From Pirellulaceae bacterium (lineage in GTDB: Bacteria; Planctomycetota; Planctomycetia; Pirellulales; Pirellulaceae), in the NCBI GenBank assembly GCA_026004795.1, contig BPJV01000004.1:248001-312000 (forward strand): DNA of 64,000 bases, written 5' to 3'. Made by a program: the position numbers and the translations under genes. Positions 1 through 8,699 of the stretch are shown here, piece by piece (positions within the stretch are counted from its first letter, which is position 1; every line of letters begins with the position of its first letter). Under the pieces are notes generated by a model. The model was given only the letters and a program-made list of their open reading frames with translations. It did not search any database and had not been told where the DNA came from.

Positions 1-147
1 GTTGCGATACAGCAGATCTTCGAAGTTGGCACGATCCTTCTTGAAAGCCGTCGTGTTGATGTTGGCTAAATTGTTGGCGATGACATCCAATTTCGTCTGC
101 ATGGCGTCCATGCCAGTAGCAGCCGTGTAGAGTGTTTGCACGCTCAT
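1..147 (-). CDS. flgG: Flagellar distal rod protein FlgG, N-terminal part (cut by window edge)
   Basis: The minus strand reads from an ATG at 147 into the window edge, giving 49 residues. They contain the N-terminal rod-family signature [14 protein letters not shown] followed by FEDLLY, which is typical of FlgG. FlgG forms the distal rod of the flagellar basal body, outside the inner membrane. The gene lies about 200 bp downstream of flgF on the same strand, the usual flgF-flgG order. The rest of the gene is outside the window, so length and C-terminus cannot be judged. Confidence 0.88.
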   Translation of the reverse strand, partial: MSVQTLYTAATGMDAMQTKLDVIANNLANINTTAFKKDRANFEDLLYRN

Positions 148-343
148 GGCTAGGTTTTTCCTTCTCCAGAACTGGTGACGAACATCGCCCGTGAATTGTC
201 GTTGTAATTCGGTTTACTACGCTCGCGATTCTCTTGCTTGCCTGACCGTCCGTGCGGCAACAGGATCGACCACACCTGGATGCGACGGATCGTACCAGGT
301 AGTTGGCAGTCAGGACTAGACAGATGTACACGGCCCCAGTTCG

Positions 344-1096
344 CTATTGACGAAGGACGCGGCCGAGCAACTGTCCGATCGCTTCATCCTGCGTTTGGAT
401 CATACGGATGTTGGCTTCGTATACGCGCGATGCTTCGATCAATTCCATCATGGCCTCGGTGGGGTTGACCGCTGAGGCTTCCAAGGCATGACTGCGCAAG
501 CGGCGTTGATCCGCAGGAACCTCCGATACACTAGTCAGGGATTCGAATAGGTTATCCCCCACCCGCGTCAAATCCCCCAACGCACGTGGGCGGACGACCG
601 CCAGCACTTGTCTCACCCCTGCCTGTTCGATCGCTCCGTCATCGCTCACCTTGTACGGCTGGTTAGGATCGATCCGGATTGGGACGCCACCGGCACCGAG
701 AACGGGGTCGCCATGCGGAGTCACTAGAGATCCTGCTGCATCTATTTGAAAATTTCCGGCCCGTGTCAGTAGTTGGCGATCGCCACGCAGGATGGCAAAG
801 AACTGGTTGGGATCTTGAAGCGCAAAATCGGTCGGATTGCCCGTCTGGCGTATAGGCCCTAGTTTGAATTGCGTCAACGAGGGCTCGATTTGGATCCCGC
901 CGCTGAGATCATCGACCGAGCCGGTTCCGGGCTCGGCAATGCCTTGTTCGATGGCCTCGGACGCACGACTGCGAAGCATGGCCAGGTGCGGCTTGAAAGC
1001 AGTGGTGTTCACGTTGGCCAGGTTATGGCTCAACACTTCCAGCCGATGGCTCTGTGCGTTCGCCCCAGCAGCAGACAGATACAATCCGTATGGCAT
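344..1096 (-). CDS. flgF: Flagellar basal-body rod protein FlgF
   Basis: This 250-residue protein belongs to the flagellar rod/hook family. It starts with a conserved N-terminal segment (LSHNLANVNTTAFK, about residues 22-35) and ends with the matching C-terminal helix (NPTEAMMELIEASRVYEAN, about 210-228), the two segments that form the shared coiled-coil domain. The middle part carries the beta-rich FlgF/FlgG region. Its length and its place directly before flgG favour FlgF, the proximal rod subunit, exported by the flagellar type III system without a cleavable signal. FlgG-like paralogues are hard to tell apart by eye, so FlgF against a second FlgG is decided mainly by gene order. Confidence 0.85.
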   Translation of the reverse strand: MPYGLYLSAAGANAQSHRLEVLSHNLANVNTTAFKPHLAMLRSRASEAIEQGIAEPGTGSVDDLSGGIQIEPSLTQFKLGPIRQTGNPTDFALQDPNQFFAILRGDRQLLTRAGNFQIDAAGSLVTPHGDPVLGAGGVPIRIDPNQPYKVSDDGAIEQAGVRQVLAVVRPRALGDLTRVGDNLFESLTSVSEVPADQRRLRSHALEASAVNPTEAMMELIEASRVYEANIRMIQTQDEAIGQLLGRVLRQ

Positions 1097-1178
1097 GACA
1101 CTCCATGTTTCGAACCGCAGCGCCCCCCTGCGTCCATCGATCGATTTCCTGGTTCGTACCTGGGAAAGGGGTTAGAGG

Positions 1179-1703
1179 TCAAGTCGAAAACTGCCGGAAA
1201 TACAGCCAGGCGGCGATGGTCTTGGCGTCGACGATTCTCCCTTGCCGAATCGCCTCATCGACTTCATCGAATCGGAAGAGAAGGTTGTCGATCATTTCGC
1301 CCGGTTCCCGCGCTGGCCTGCCTGCCTGCAGATCGCGCGCCACGTATACCAGCATGCGTTCGTTGAGAATGCCCGGTGACATGAAGAATTCGCACAGCGG
1401 TTGCACCGTCTCCGTCAGATACCCGGTCTCTTCCGCCAGCTCGCGGCGCGCCGTCGCCTCCGGGGACTCGGAGCCCTCCAGCGTGCCAGCGGGCAATTCG
1501 ATCAACTGTCGGTCCAAGGCGACCCGATAGTTGCGGATCAGACATACCTGTGAATCGGAAACCACAGGGATGACCACCACTGCCCCAGGATGCTCGATCG
1601 TCTCCCGAGTACAGAGGTGTCCTTCGTCATCGCTGTAGTGCACTCGGCAGACGCGGAATCGGCGAGTGGTCAGCAACGTTTCCCTGCGGATGACCTTTCC
1701 CAC
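1179..1703 (-). CDS. NUDIX hydrolase, ADP-ribose pyrophosphatase type
   Basis: The protein has 174 residues and a complete Nudix box at about residues 73-95: Gly73, Glu79, then R87-E88-L89 and E91-E92 before G94. These are the metal-binding and catalytic positions. The Pro just before the box (LPAGTLE) is typical of ADP-ribose pyrophosphatases, which split ADP-ribose into AMP and ribose 5-phosphate. The start is a GTG at 1703, only 18 bp after the upstream rimI stop, so the two genes are probably co-transcribed. The exact substrate cannot be fixed from sequence; other nucleoside diphosphate sugars are possible. Confidence 0.85.
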   Translation of the reverse strand: MGKVIRRETLLTTRRFRVCRVHYSDDEGHLCTRETIEHPGAVVVIPVVSDSQVCLIRNYRVALDRQLIELPAGTLEGSESPEATARRELAEETGYLTETVQPLCEFFMSPGILNERMLVYVARDLQAGRPAREPGEMIDNLLFRFDEVDEAIRQGRIVDAKTIAAWLYFRQFST

Positions 1704-1721
1704 GACCGCGGCTCCCTCCGG

Positions 1722-2243
1722 TCAACCGGCCAGGCGCTGCTGGAAATCGCCGTCCTCAGCCATCTCTTGCGGTCGTGGTGTGTAGCGATATTGCATTACG
1801 TAAGCATCTTCCGTCGTGTCTTCGTAGTAATCGCGGAGGACGGCGGTGGCCCGGAAGTTCATCGAGCGAAAAAAGAGCTGGGCCGGCAGATTCGTCTCAC
1901 GCACCTCCAGCAAGATACGATTGCGACGATCCAGCGACAGCTTGCTGATCAACTTCTCTACCATCGCGCTGCCTACGCCCTGGCGACGGAATTTGGGAGA
2001 GACCGCGAAATTGATCAACTGCAGACGATGGCGATGCAATTCGTAAACCATGAAGCCGGCGACCTCGCCCCCAACTTCTGCCACCATGCCAATGCAATGG
2101 CGCTGTCGCAAGCAATTGATAAACTCTTCCTCTGACCAAGGGAACTCGAAACTGGCTTCCTCGATCTCCAGCACGGCCGGCATGTCGCGCCGAATCATCC
2201 ACCGGATATGGACACTGGTCTGTTGTCGATCCGCCGTCTCCAT
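1722..2243 (-). CDS. rimI: Ribosomal protein S18 alanine N-acetyltransferase (RimI)
   Basis: This is a GNAT acetyltransferase of 173 residues. The acetyl-CoA loop is R-R-Q-G-V-G at about 86-91, and the RimI-typical stretch EVRETNLPAQ followed by YYEDTTEDAYVM lies in the C-terminal half. RimI acetylates the N-terminal alanine of S18 and related proteins. The ATG at 2243 was chosen because a strong GGAGGG ribosome-binding site sits 4 bp upstream; a longer ATG start at 2288 is also open but has no such site. It heads the minus-strand group rimI-NUDIX-flgF-flgG. Confidence 0.85.
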   Translation of the reverse strand: METADRQQTSVHIRWMIRRDMPAVLEIEEASFEFPWSEEEFINCLRQRHCIGMVAEVGGEVAGFMVYELHRHRLQLINFAVSPKFRRQGVGSAMVEKLISKLSLDRRNRILLEVRETNLPAQLFFRSMNFRATAVLRDYYEDTTEDAYVMQYRYTPRPQEMAEDGDFQQRLAG

Positions 2244-2699
2244 GGTTCCCTCCACAGTAGTCGTCCGAGCCACGCCTTGCGCGGCCACTTTTTGCGATGG
2301 TGTTGATCCGAATTGCGGTCGTCTCTTCTTTCAAGACGGGTGGTTGTCTTGCGTGAGGGCCTGATGGTAACAAACCTGTTTGAGGCCGCCAATACAGAAA
2401 TGGCAAAGTTCCGTATCCCCGTATCCCGCCACCGCCTGGTTATCGCCGGCGTCGGTAGGAAGCAGAAGCGGAAGTCTCGATGCGATCGGCAAAATCGATA
2501 AACTGCCACCTCGGCAGATGCCGATACGAGGAGGGTAGAAGAAGGGGCTCCGCGTGGTATTCGTCCGTCCCTACGGTGGGCGGCAAGGACTATGTGGCCA
2601 CACAGTTGCGTCCGGGGCAGGTTTCGTGGCTAGGAAAGGTCGCTAAGGATCGCCTCGGCCCCATGCATCGCTATCTCTTCCCACGACAGGATGTCGATC
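2244..2699. other. Divergent intergenic region between rimI and the secreted protein gene
   Basis: About 455 bp separate two divergent genes. Several open frames cross it, but none has a conserved motif, a ribosome-binding site or a recognisable protein. It probably holds the two promoters. No clear -35/-10 pair or repeat was identified. Confidence 0.4.
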
Positions 2700-3683
2700 A
2701 TGACGCGTTGTTCACTCATTGGATTGCTTACTTTCCTGGCAACCTCCTCGTTTGCTCTCGGACAAAGTTCCTCGCGCTTCGTGCCAGGGACCGGAGTCGA
2801 ATTGAGCCAGGTGGGGGACGACTTCGAAGACCCGCAATGGGATTGGATTCCCAACAATCCGAAGAGTACCGAGGACATCAACGAACGCCAGAACCCACCG
2901 TTTGGAAAGTCGACCAACGGCCGGTGGTACGAAGGGGTCAAGCGGGGGCATCCCGATATCGTGAAACGTGTCCCCACACCGCCGGGAGGTCTGCCGGGAA
3001 GTGAAGGGGCATTGCTTCTGCAGTCGCTGTACACGGGGATTCCCAACCGACCTAGCAATCGGATGCATCAAGAAGATTTCATCTGCAATGTCCAGTACCG
3101 AATAGGCGGGCCGATCTCCGCGTCGCAGGAACCGAGCGTTGTCACCCGCATCTACCTACCGCCAATCGAACAATGGGAACGACGCAGCGGCCCGCATTTC
3201 GCCTTTCGCATCGCTCTCGAGACGACGAAGACGGAGGTCAAGCAACGATTCTTGTTTACATCTCGTTCGACGGAGAATGAGGTTTATTGGCCGGGGTTGT
3301 TTATTCTCATGGATACCAAAGAGAAAACCGGCAAGCCTTACGATTCGATCTACTTCCGGATCCGGGCCAATCCCAATGGTGGTGACTTCCTCGGCCCCGA
3401 GATCAAACAGACCGGGTGGTGGACGCTGGGCATGTCCATCAGCGCCGATGGGGCCGTGCACTACTATGCTCGTCCTGGAGTCGGCGACTTGACGGCGGAG
3501 GACCATATCGCTTCGCAGTACCCCTACGGCTACCGATGTGAAAGGTTCCGCAGCGCGTTTTTCAATGTGGTCAATGGTGATAACGGTCGCGACTGGACCA
3601 GCCCTTTGATCATTGATGACACCCAGGTCTTTGTACGAAACCCGGGACGCCGTTTCGCCACCGGGGAACGAATTCAGCGTTAA
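2700..3683 (+). CDS. Secreted protein of unknown function
   Basis: About 327 residues with a clear N-terminal signal peptide (MTRCSLIGLLTFLATSSFALG). The mature part is rich in Trp, Tyr, Pro and Gly with alternating hydrophobic stretches, suggesting an all-beta extracytoplasmic domain, perhaps lectin- or glucanase-like in fold, but no catalytic motif can be named. The ATG at 2700 has AGGA at 2688-2691; an ATG at 2691 in the same frame is the alternative. It ends 6 bp before the convergent tRNA nucleotidyltransferase stop. The family is not recognised. Confidence 0.7.
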   Translation: MTRCSLIGLLTFLATSSFALGQSSSRFVPGTGVELSQVGDDFEDPQWDWIPNNPKSTEDINERQNPPFGKSTNGRWYEGVKRGHPDIVKRVPTPPGGLPGSEGALLLQSLYTGIPNRPSNRMHQEDFICNVQYRIGGPISASQEPSVVTRIYLPPIEQWERRSGPHFAFRIALETTKTEVKQRFLFTSRSTENEVYWPGLFILMDTKEKTGKPYDSIYFRIRANPNGGDFLGPEIKQTGWWTLGMSISADGAVHYYARPGVGDLTAEDHIASQYPYGYRCERFRSAFFNVVNGDNGRDWTSPLIIDDTQVFVRNPGRRFATGERIQR

Positions 3684-3689
3684 ACGCGA

Positions 3690-4979
3690 CTACCCTTCGC
3701 CTGGAGAACTGGAGGCCAACGCACGCCATCGCTGTTGCACCCACGCGATGGCCTGCTCACGGTCCGTAAGCACCCCATCCAATTGCAGTTGCCGCACCGT
3801 CCGTAGTAACTCTTGGTAGTGCGGCCCAGGTGGGATTCCGAGATCCTTCAATGCATGGCCATCGAGCAGTGGTGGAGGATCGAGCTGCTCAGGCGGTAAA
3901 CTCAGTTGTCGGCGCAGAAAGTCCACGGCCGTGCGTATCGAAGGGGGGAGCACGCGCGCGGCCACTCGAGCTGCCAAAAGCTCGACTGCCGCCGCACCAT
4001 GCTCGGCCGCCACCAGTGGCTGAACGGTGGACCACGGCAAATGATCTGCACGCTGAAGAAGGTCCTGCGCATCAAGCAGAAACGCGAACTTCTCGCGGCA
4101 CTGATGGGACAATCGAAATCGTTGCTGCACGGCAGCAGCGGTGGCATGCCAATCGCGAGGGCATGCCAGCAATGGAGAATACATTCCCGCCAATCGCAAA
4201 ACCCAATCGTCGCTCGATTCCAGGTGGTGGAGTACCCGGCAGGCCACGTCGATGATATCGCCATCACCGTGCAGTTCGGGGAAAAGGTAGCGGAGCAAAC
4301 CACTGGTCTGCAACCATCGAGGAACAAGTTCTACGTTGGGGCCGCTGAGCATGCGTTGGAGTTCCATGCCAATGCGCTCAGGAGCTACCCTCGTAATCTC
4401 GGCGGCATGACGCTGAATAGCCGCTAGGGTGACCGGTTCAATCTCGAAGCGAAAACGGGCGGCGAATCGCACGGCCCGTAGCATGCGTAACTTGTCCTCG
4501 TCGATGCGCTGCTCAGGATCGCCAATGGCACGAATAATCCCTCGACGCAAATCGGCTTGGCCACCCACATAATCAATGACGCGATCAGCCAGTGGGTCGT
4601 AGAACATGCCGTTGATAGTAAAGTCGCGGCGTTTGGCATCCTCCTCGGGCGTGCTGAATCGAACTGCATCTGGATGACGGCCGTCGGAATAGGACGCGTC
4701 GGTGCGGAAGGTGGCAATCTCTACCTGGACGCGAGTCTCCGGATCGACCAACAGCACGACGCCAAAGGCTGCACCAACCATGCGCGTGTGTTTACGTCCG
4801 AACAACCGGACAACCTGTTGCGGAGTGGCACTGGTTGCCACGTCGTAATCACTGGAGGGCAACCCCAGCAGGGCGTCACGCACGCATCCCCCGGCCCAAT
4901 AGGCCACGTAACCGTGCTCGCGCAGTCGCTGCACAACTCTCAGGGCAACCTCCCTAGCTACCGTTGATGACGAAGACAT
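3690..4979 (-). CDS. cca: tRNA CCA nucleotidyltransferase / poly(A) polymerase family
   Basis: The 429-residue protein has the class II nucleotidyltransferase head: GGCVRD at about 30-35 and the metal-binding pair in D44-Y-D46, then the RRDFTING motif at about 117-124 and the ERIGMEL segment of the neck. It adds CCA to tRNA 3' ends, or poly(A) in related enzymes; the two activities cannot be separated by eye. The ATG at 4979 was chosen because the family signature starts soon after it; an upstream in-frame ATG at 5030 would add 17 unconserved residues. Confidence 0.88.
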   Translation of the reverse strand: MSSSSTVAREVALRVVQRLREHGYVAYWAGGCVRDALLGLPSSDYDVATSATPQQVVRLFGRKHTRMVGAAFGVVLLVDPETRVQVEIATFRTDASYSDGRHPDAVRFSTPEEDAKRRDFTINGMFYDPLADRVIDYVGGQADLRRGIIRAIGDPEQRIDEDKLRMLRAVRFAARFRFEIEPVTLAAIQRHAAEITRVAPERIGMELQRMLSGPNVELVPRWLQTSGLLRYLFPELHGDGDIIDVACRVLHHLESSDDWVLRLAGMYSPLLACPRDWHATAAAVQQRFRLSHQCREKFAFLLDAQDLLQRADHLPWSTVQPLVAAEHGAAAVELLAARVAARVLPPSIRTAVDFLRRQLSLPPEQLDPPPLLDGHALKDLGIPPGPHYQELLRTVRQLQLDGVLTDREQAIAWVQQRWRALASSSPGEG

Positions 4980-5185
4980 GGGCCCGATGCAATTGAGTAG
5001 ACGTCGATTTCGGACAAGCAGAATCGCCACCGATTACCCCAGGATTCAGCCCAGTGATTTGGCCAGCGATTGTTAAACTTTGCTGAATACGAGAGTTGTA
5101 ACGGTCGATAAAACTTTATGGTCGAGCATCGTACCACATAGTCCAATGGCAGTTGAGTCTAGCGCAATCGTATTGAGGATACTCC

Positions 5186-5752
5186 ATGGCCATCAAACTT
5201 GCAGGGATGCACTTGGCATTGGCCGCGATCTTATTGGCAGCTGGTTGCTGCATCGTGCCTGGCGAAGCGGGGACGCAGTGTGGCCTGTGCGGTCCCTGTG
5301 GCTCTCACCCGGGGCAGCGTTTCTTGGCCTGTCACAGCGGCTGCGGAGAAGTATACCTCGACGAGTGGTTGAGTCATCCGCCGCAACCGGATCCTTGTAT
5401 GGGACCTCCTCCCCGAGGGCGAGAGTGTGGTGACTGCGGCCGATGTTCCCAGTGCCAACCACTACGCAACTTCCTGCGCGTGCTCATCGGCCCGGCGCCT
5501 GTTTCATATCACCCCAGCAGCGCCGGGCACTTTTTACCCGCGACCGCGGAATGCGATTCCTGCACCGCCGGTCCCGTGGAACAGGAAGCCTACTTCGAAA
5601 CGGAAAGTTCACTACCTCCTTCCGAGTCCGCAGAGGGCAGTGCGGAGCCCGTTCCCACACCGGCGCCGGAGATCGAGGAGTCGACACAGTACCGACGTCG
5701 CTTGGCTCCACGGTTGCGCCAAGCTGCCTACTCTCGGCATCCGGCACGTTGA
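5186..5752 (+). CDS. Cysteine-rich putative lipoprotein, unknown function
   Basis: 188 residues beginning with a signal peptide that ends in a lipobox (LLAAGC, Cys at about 21), so it is probably anchored to a membrane from outside the cytoplasm. The first half of the mature chain is dense in Cys (CGLCGPCG, CHSGCGE, CGDCGRCSQC), spaced like metal-binding or disulfide knots. The second half is Pro/Glu/Ser-rich and looks disordered. The family is not recognised. It stands alone between cca and the convergent PH-domain gene. Confidence 0.7.
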   Translation: MAIKLAGMHLALAAILLAAGCCIVPGEAGTQCGLCGPCGSHPGQRFLACHSGCGEVYLDEWLSHPPQPDPCMGPPPRGRECGDCGRCSQCQPLRNFLRVLIGPAPVSYHPSSAGHFLPATAECDSCTAGPVEQEAYFETESSLPPSESAEGSAEPVPTPAPEIEESTQYRRRLAPRLRQAAYSRHPAR

Positions 5753-5850
5753 TCTCCGACACGGGCATATCCGCCAACGATCATCGTCCCCCTTCTATCA
5801 TGAACGCACCATGATTAGGGAGGACGTGGGACAAAGCATTCGTTGATCGG

Positions 5851-6447
5851 TCAGATCGATTCGATGTGCAGGGAGCGTCGCCTCCGCTCTTCACGCCGTA
5901 CGTCGTCGATCAATGTCGCCACTTCGGGGACGTTATCGATACCGTAAAGAATCAGTTCGGGATGCGAGCGATCGCTGCTGGTGATTCTGATGGTACCCAC
6001 GCCCAGCATTCTCTGAACAATGCCTTGCGTGAAACTCACGTCATCGATGTCGATTACCTCGATGCGGTCGGTGGTGCGCTTCAAGAGTCCCGATTGGTGG
6101 ATAAATCGCTGAGTCGTCAATTCATAATGGACGCTAAAGCGGCGATACAGGTAGACGGCGATGGCACCACACCACCAGATCAATAATGCTGCGGCGGCAA
6201 TCAACCAGACGGTCCGTGCGTGCTCTCCGCGGGCCAGCACCGCGACGGCCACCACTACCAGGATGGTCAACAGAACCGATCCGATCCACGTGCCATACAT
6301 GGCTTTGGGGGAGTAGCCCCCCTGCCATAAACTACGCTCAGGAGCATGCCGGTCAAGTTCCCGTTGATGACCAACGGCCGATTCGAACTGCTGGCGAGCC
6401 GGGGATACCTCTTGTCGTGGGGCTTCTGGCTTTTGTTCTTCGGACAT
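5851..6447 (-). CDS. PH-domain (DUF304/bPH2-type) membrane protein
   Basis: 198 residues. A charged N-terminus is followed by two close membrane helices at about 50-70 and 75-92, then a C-terminal domain with the bacterial PH pattern: RRFSVHYELTTQRFIHQSG, TDRIEVIDIDDV and a late GTIRI segment, as in YdbS-like proteins. Such proteins are membrane-anchored with a cytoplasmic PH-like barrel of unclear ligand. The ATG at 6447 gives a natural acidic N-terminus; the open frame continues to 6717 without conserved content. It is divergent from nrdR. Confidence 0.78.
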   Translation of the reverse strand: MSEEQKPEAPRQEVSPARQQFESAVGHQRELDRHAPERSLWQGGYSPKAMYGTWIGSVLLTILVVVAVAVLARGEHARTVWLIAAAALLIWWCGAIAVYLYRRFSVHYELTTQRFIHQSGLLKRTTDRIEVIDIDDVSFTQGIVQRMLGVGTIRITSSDRSHPELILYGIDNVPEVATLIDDVRREERRRRSLHIESI

Positions 6448-6738
6448 GACGCGTTCCTCGTCGATTTCGCGGGACCTACCGAGACGGCGATGGCAGACAA
6501 GTATACCAAAGGCGATGGGATTGCGAGCCCATAAATTGGAGCTTGAAACCGCGATCGCCAGTTGCGACCGATCCGGCCCTCTGCTCAGTAGCGGTCTACC
6601 GGTACCAGTCGCTTGTGAAAAGATCCCGTATCGGATATTCTCGCCATTAGTGGTTCGCGTTCGTCTTTGCAAGCGACTGCCGCGACCGAATCGGCACGTC
6701 AATTCACCAATGCGCATGGTAACGGGTTTAACCGAACG

Positions 6739-7227
6739 ATGATCTGCCCCAATTGCTCTGCAGACAACGACCGCGTTCTAGACTCTCGTTCGTGTGAAGA
6801 TGGGCGAGCGATCCGGAGGCGGCGAGAATGCCTACATTGTCGGCATCGGTTCACTACCTACGAACGTGTCGAGCACGCGCCCTTGCAAGTCATCAAAAAA
6901 GATAAGTCTCGTGAACCGTTTTCGCGGGAGAAAATCGAACGCGGCGTGCAACGGGCGTGTTGGAAGCGGCCGGTCAGCAGCGATTCGATTCGCGAATTGG
7001 CGTCGGCGGTAGAAGCAGATATCGTTGCCGATTATGCGGATCATGAGATTGATAGTTCCATCATCGGGCGCATGGTCATGGAGCGCCTGATGGAGCTTGA
7101 TGAAGTCGCCTACATTCGCTTCGCCAGCGTCTATCGGGAGTTCAAGAGCGTTCAAGATTTCGTGGCCGAGGTAGTCCCTCGCCGGGCTGTGATGGATGGT
7201 GAGGGCGTTGATGGAGGCGAGCATTGA
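6739..7227 (+). CDS. nrdR: Transcriptional repressor NrdR
   Basis: 162 residues, the usual NrdR length. The start MICPNCSADNDRVLDSR and the following RRRRECLHCRHRFTTYE give the zinc ribbon (C3, C6, C31, C34). The ATP-cone domain follows at about 49-139 with VIKKDKSREPF and YIRFASVYREF. NrdR senses ATP/dATP and represses ribonucleotide reductase genes. The ATG at 6739 is fixed by the invariant N-terminus, although the frame is open further upstream. No nrd gene lies in the window, so it acts in trans. Confidence 0.95.
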   Translation: MICPNCSADNDRVLDSRSCEDGRAIRRRRECLHCRHRFTTYERVEHAPLQVIKKDKSREPFSREKIERGVQRACWKRPVSSDSIRELASAVEADIVADYADHEIDSSIIGRMVMERLMELDEVAYIRFASVYREFKSVQDFVAEVVPRRAVMDGEGVDGGEH

Positions 7228-7975
7228 ATAGTGGGGATGATGGCGATGTGGCTTGCCCCGACCACCGCCTGCGCCGGGCGAGATGTCCATTAGAGGCCGA
7301 TGGATGTAGTGCCGTCGCCCCTGAAGGCAATGAACAGAGGATTGGTGGAAAAGGACTCGCCAGCTGCCTCCACTTCGCTGCTGCTCGATCGAAACCGTAT
7401 CGAATCGGCACCTGATACCATCGGCGCGGTATTCCCCCCGACCATCTGTCGCCGGCCTCCAGGGCTGAGATGCAGACATCGAGCGTGCCAAAATCCTCAG
7501 CACGTTGCCATGCGCTTTCTGCCTTGCACCGGTGCGCGGCTTAGACGGCTCTCCCGGAGTGGTCGGGTGGCGCGGCAGGCGGTGCCGGAACCATGCCCGT
7601 GGACCAGCCCTCTCTGCGCAAGTCCGTGTATTCGGGCGGGGAGCGTGTCCTACGCGTGCCCCTGTCGCGTTGGCCCTCCCCGCTCGCGCCCTCCCCGCTC
7701 GCGCCCTCCCCGCTCGCGCCCTCCCCGCTCGCATTACTCGCGACCCTCCCAGGGGGAGGGTGGGGGGCAACGCCGGGGAGAAGCGTCGGCGTCGGCCCAA
7801 GATCAACATGGTTCGAGAAAAAACAAACTGGTAAGGGAGATGGGGGCGGCCTGGGGAGCACGGAGGGGAGGAAGCGAATTCAGGCGCCGATTGAAGCTGT
7901 ACCGCCCAGCATTCCTACCGCAGGGAATGATCAACCGCAGTTTCACCGGGAAGGTGAGTTCAGGGTAGGCGTTCT
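7228..7975. other. Non-coding region with a tandem repeat
   Basis: About 750 bp between nrdR and the convergent PAQR gene. Long open frames exist on both strands, but they are low-complexity (Arg/Pro/Ser/Gly-rich), overlap each other and have no family features. They reflect the GC-rich repeat at 7674-7760 rather than genes. Confidence 0.6.
7674..7760. repeat. Four tandem copies of a 15-bp unit plus a hairpin
   Basis: The unit CCCTCCCCGCTCGCG is repeated four times in a row (7674-7688, 7689-7703, 7704-7718, 7719-7733, the last base changed). It is followed at 7744-7760 by CCCTCCC-AGG-GGGAGGG, a perfect 7-bp stem with a 3-base loop, and then a run of G. The block resembles low-complexity dispersed repeats between genes, but only one copy is present here. 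Confidence 0.85.
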
Positions 7976-8680
7976 CTAGGAAAGCGGCGTCCGATTTTCA
8001 TTTTTCGGCAGGACATAACTACCATCGGCGATCCGAAACACGAATCGCCAATGCTGCGCCAATCCGATCAACACGGCCAGGTGCCAGATCTCGTGCGGTC
8101 CTACGACTCCTGGGACGACCGTTGGCCATTTGATGCCCAGGACAATGGCTCCGCAGCTGTAAGCCAACCCGCCCAGCAGAATGGGACGGACGAATTGGTA
8201 GCCGAAACCTCGCCATAGCAACACGAAACTTGCTACTCCGGCCCAGCCCATGGCGAGGAAAATCCCGATTCCTAATCCCGGCGGTAACCCATCGGGAAAC
8301 ACGGATCGCAAGCTAATACCGGTCGCGGCAACCATCCAATAGCACAGCAGGGGGATCCACCGTAGGCGTCCACGAAATAAAATGTAATGGATGGGGGTTA
8401 CCGTTCCGGCGATCAAGGCAAACACCCCGTTGATGTCCAGAATCCGCAACACGTACCGACCGGTACCGGGCCCCAACAGGTGGTACACCGCACTCATCGA
8501 TAGGAGGAATAGAGTGCTCAGCACGAGAACAGCGAGGCTGACGGTGCGGCCGAGTGCTCCTCGCCCCTGGCGGATCAGACGCACGCCCAACCAGAGGAAT
8601 ACCGGGACGGCCAGCAAGTGGGTGATACTGCTCAGTGGATCCTGAAACCCGGGAATGGAATAGGTGACGGCCAGTACCAT
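7976..8680 (-). CDS. PAQR / hemolysin III family membrane protein
   Basis: 234 residues with about seven membrane helices. The family signatures are visible: SAVYHLL in an early helix, DINGVFALIAGTVTPI in the middle and HEIWHLAVL near the end, which supply the conserved Ser, Asp and His residues of the presumed metal-dependent hydrolase site. Bacterial members are called hemolysin III or YqfA, but lysis is unproven for most; a membrane lipid hydrolase role is a family-level inference. AGGAGG precedes the ATG, and the gene starts 19 bp after the CLC transporter gene. Confidence 0.85.
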   Translation of the reverse strand: MVLAVTYSIPGFQDPLSSITHLLAVPVFLWLGVRLIRQGRGALGRTVSLAVLVLSTLFLLSMSAVYHLLGPGTGRYVLRILDINGVFALIAGTVTPIHYILFRGRLRWIPLLCYWMVAATGISLRSVFPDGLPPGLGIGIFLAMGWAGVASFVLLWRGFGYQFVRPILLGGLAYSCGAIVLGIKWPTVVPGVVGPHEIWHLAVLIGLAQHWRFVFRIADGSYVLPKNENRTPLS

Positions 8681-8699
8681 TCGTCCTCCTGCGCAGCGG

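Noticed and set aside
7674-7733. CRISPR-like array
   Set aside because: The copies are directly adjacent with no spacers and the unit is only 15 bp; no cas genes are present.
6832-7809. 325-codon minus-strand open frame
   Set aside because: It runs antisense through nrdR and then the GC-rich repeat; the product is low-complexity and Arg/Gly/Ala-rich, with no family features.
7300-7968. 222-codon plus-strand open frame in the nrdR-PAQR gap
   Set aside because: Its composition comes from the tandem repeat. It overlaps other equally long frames and has no ribosome-binding site.
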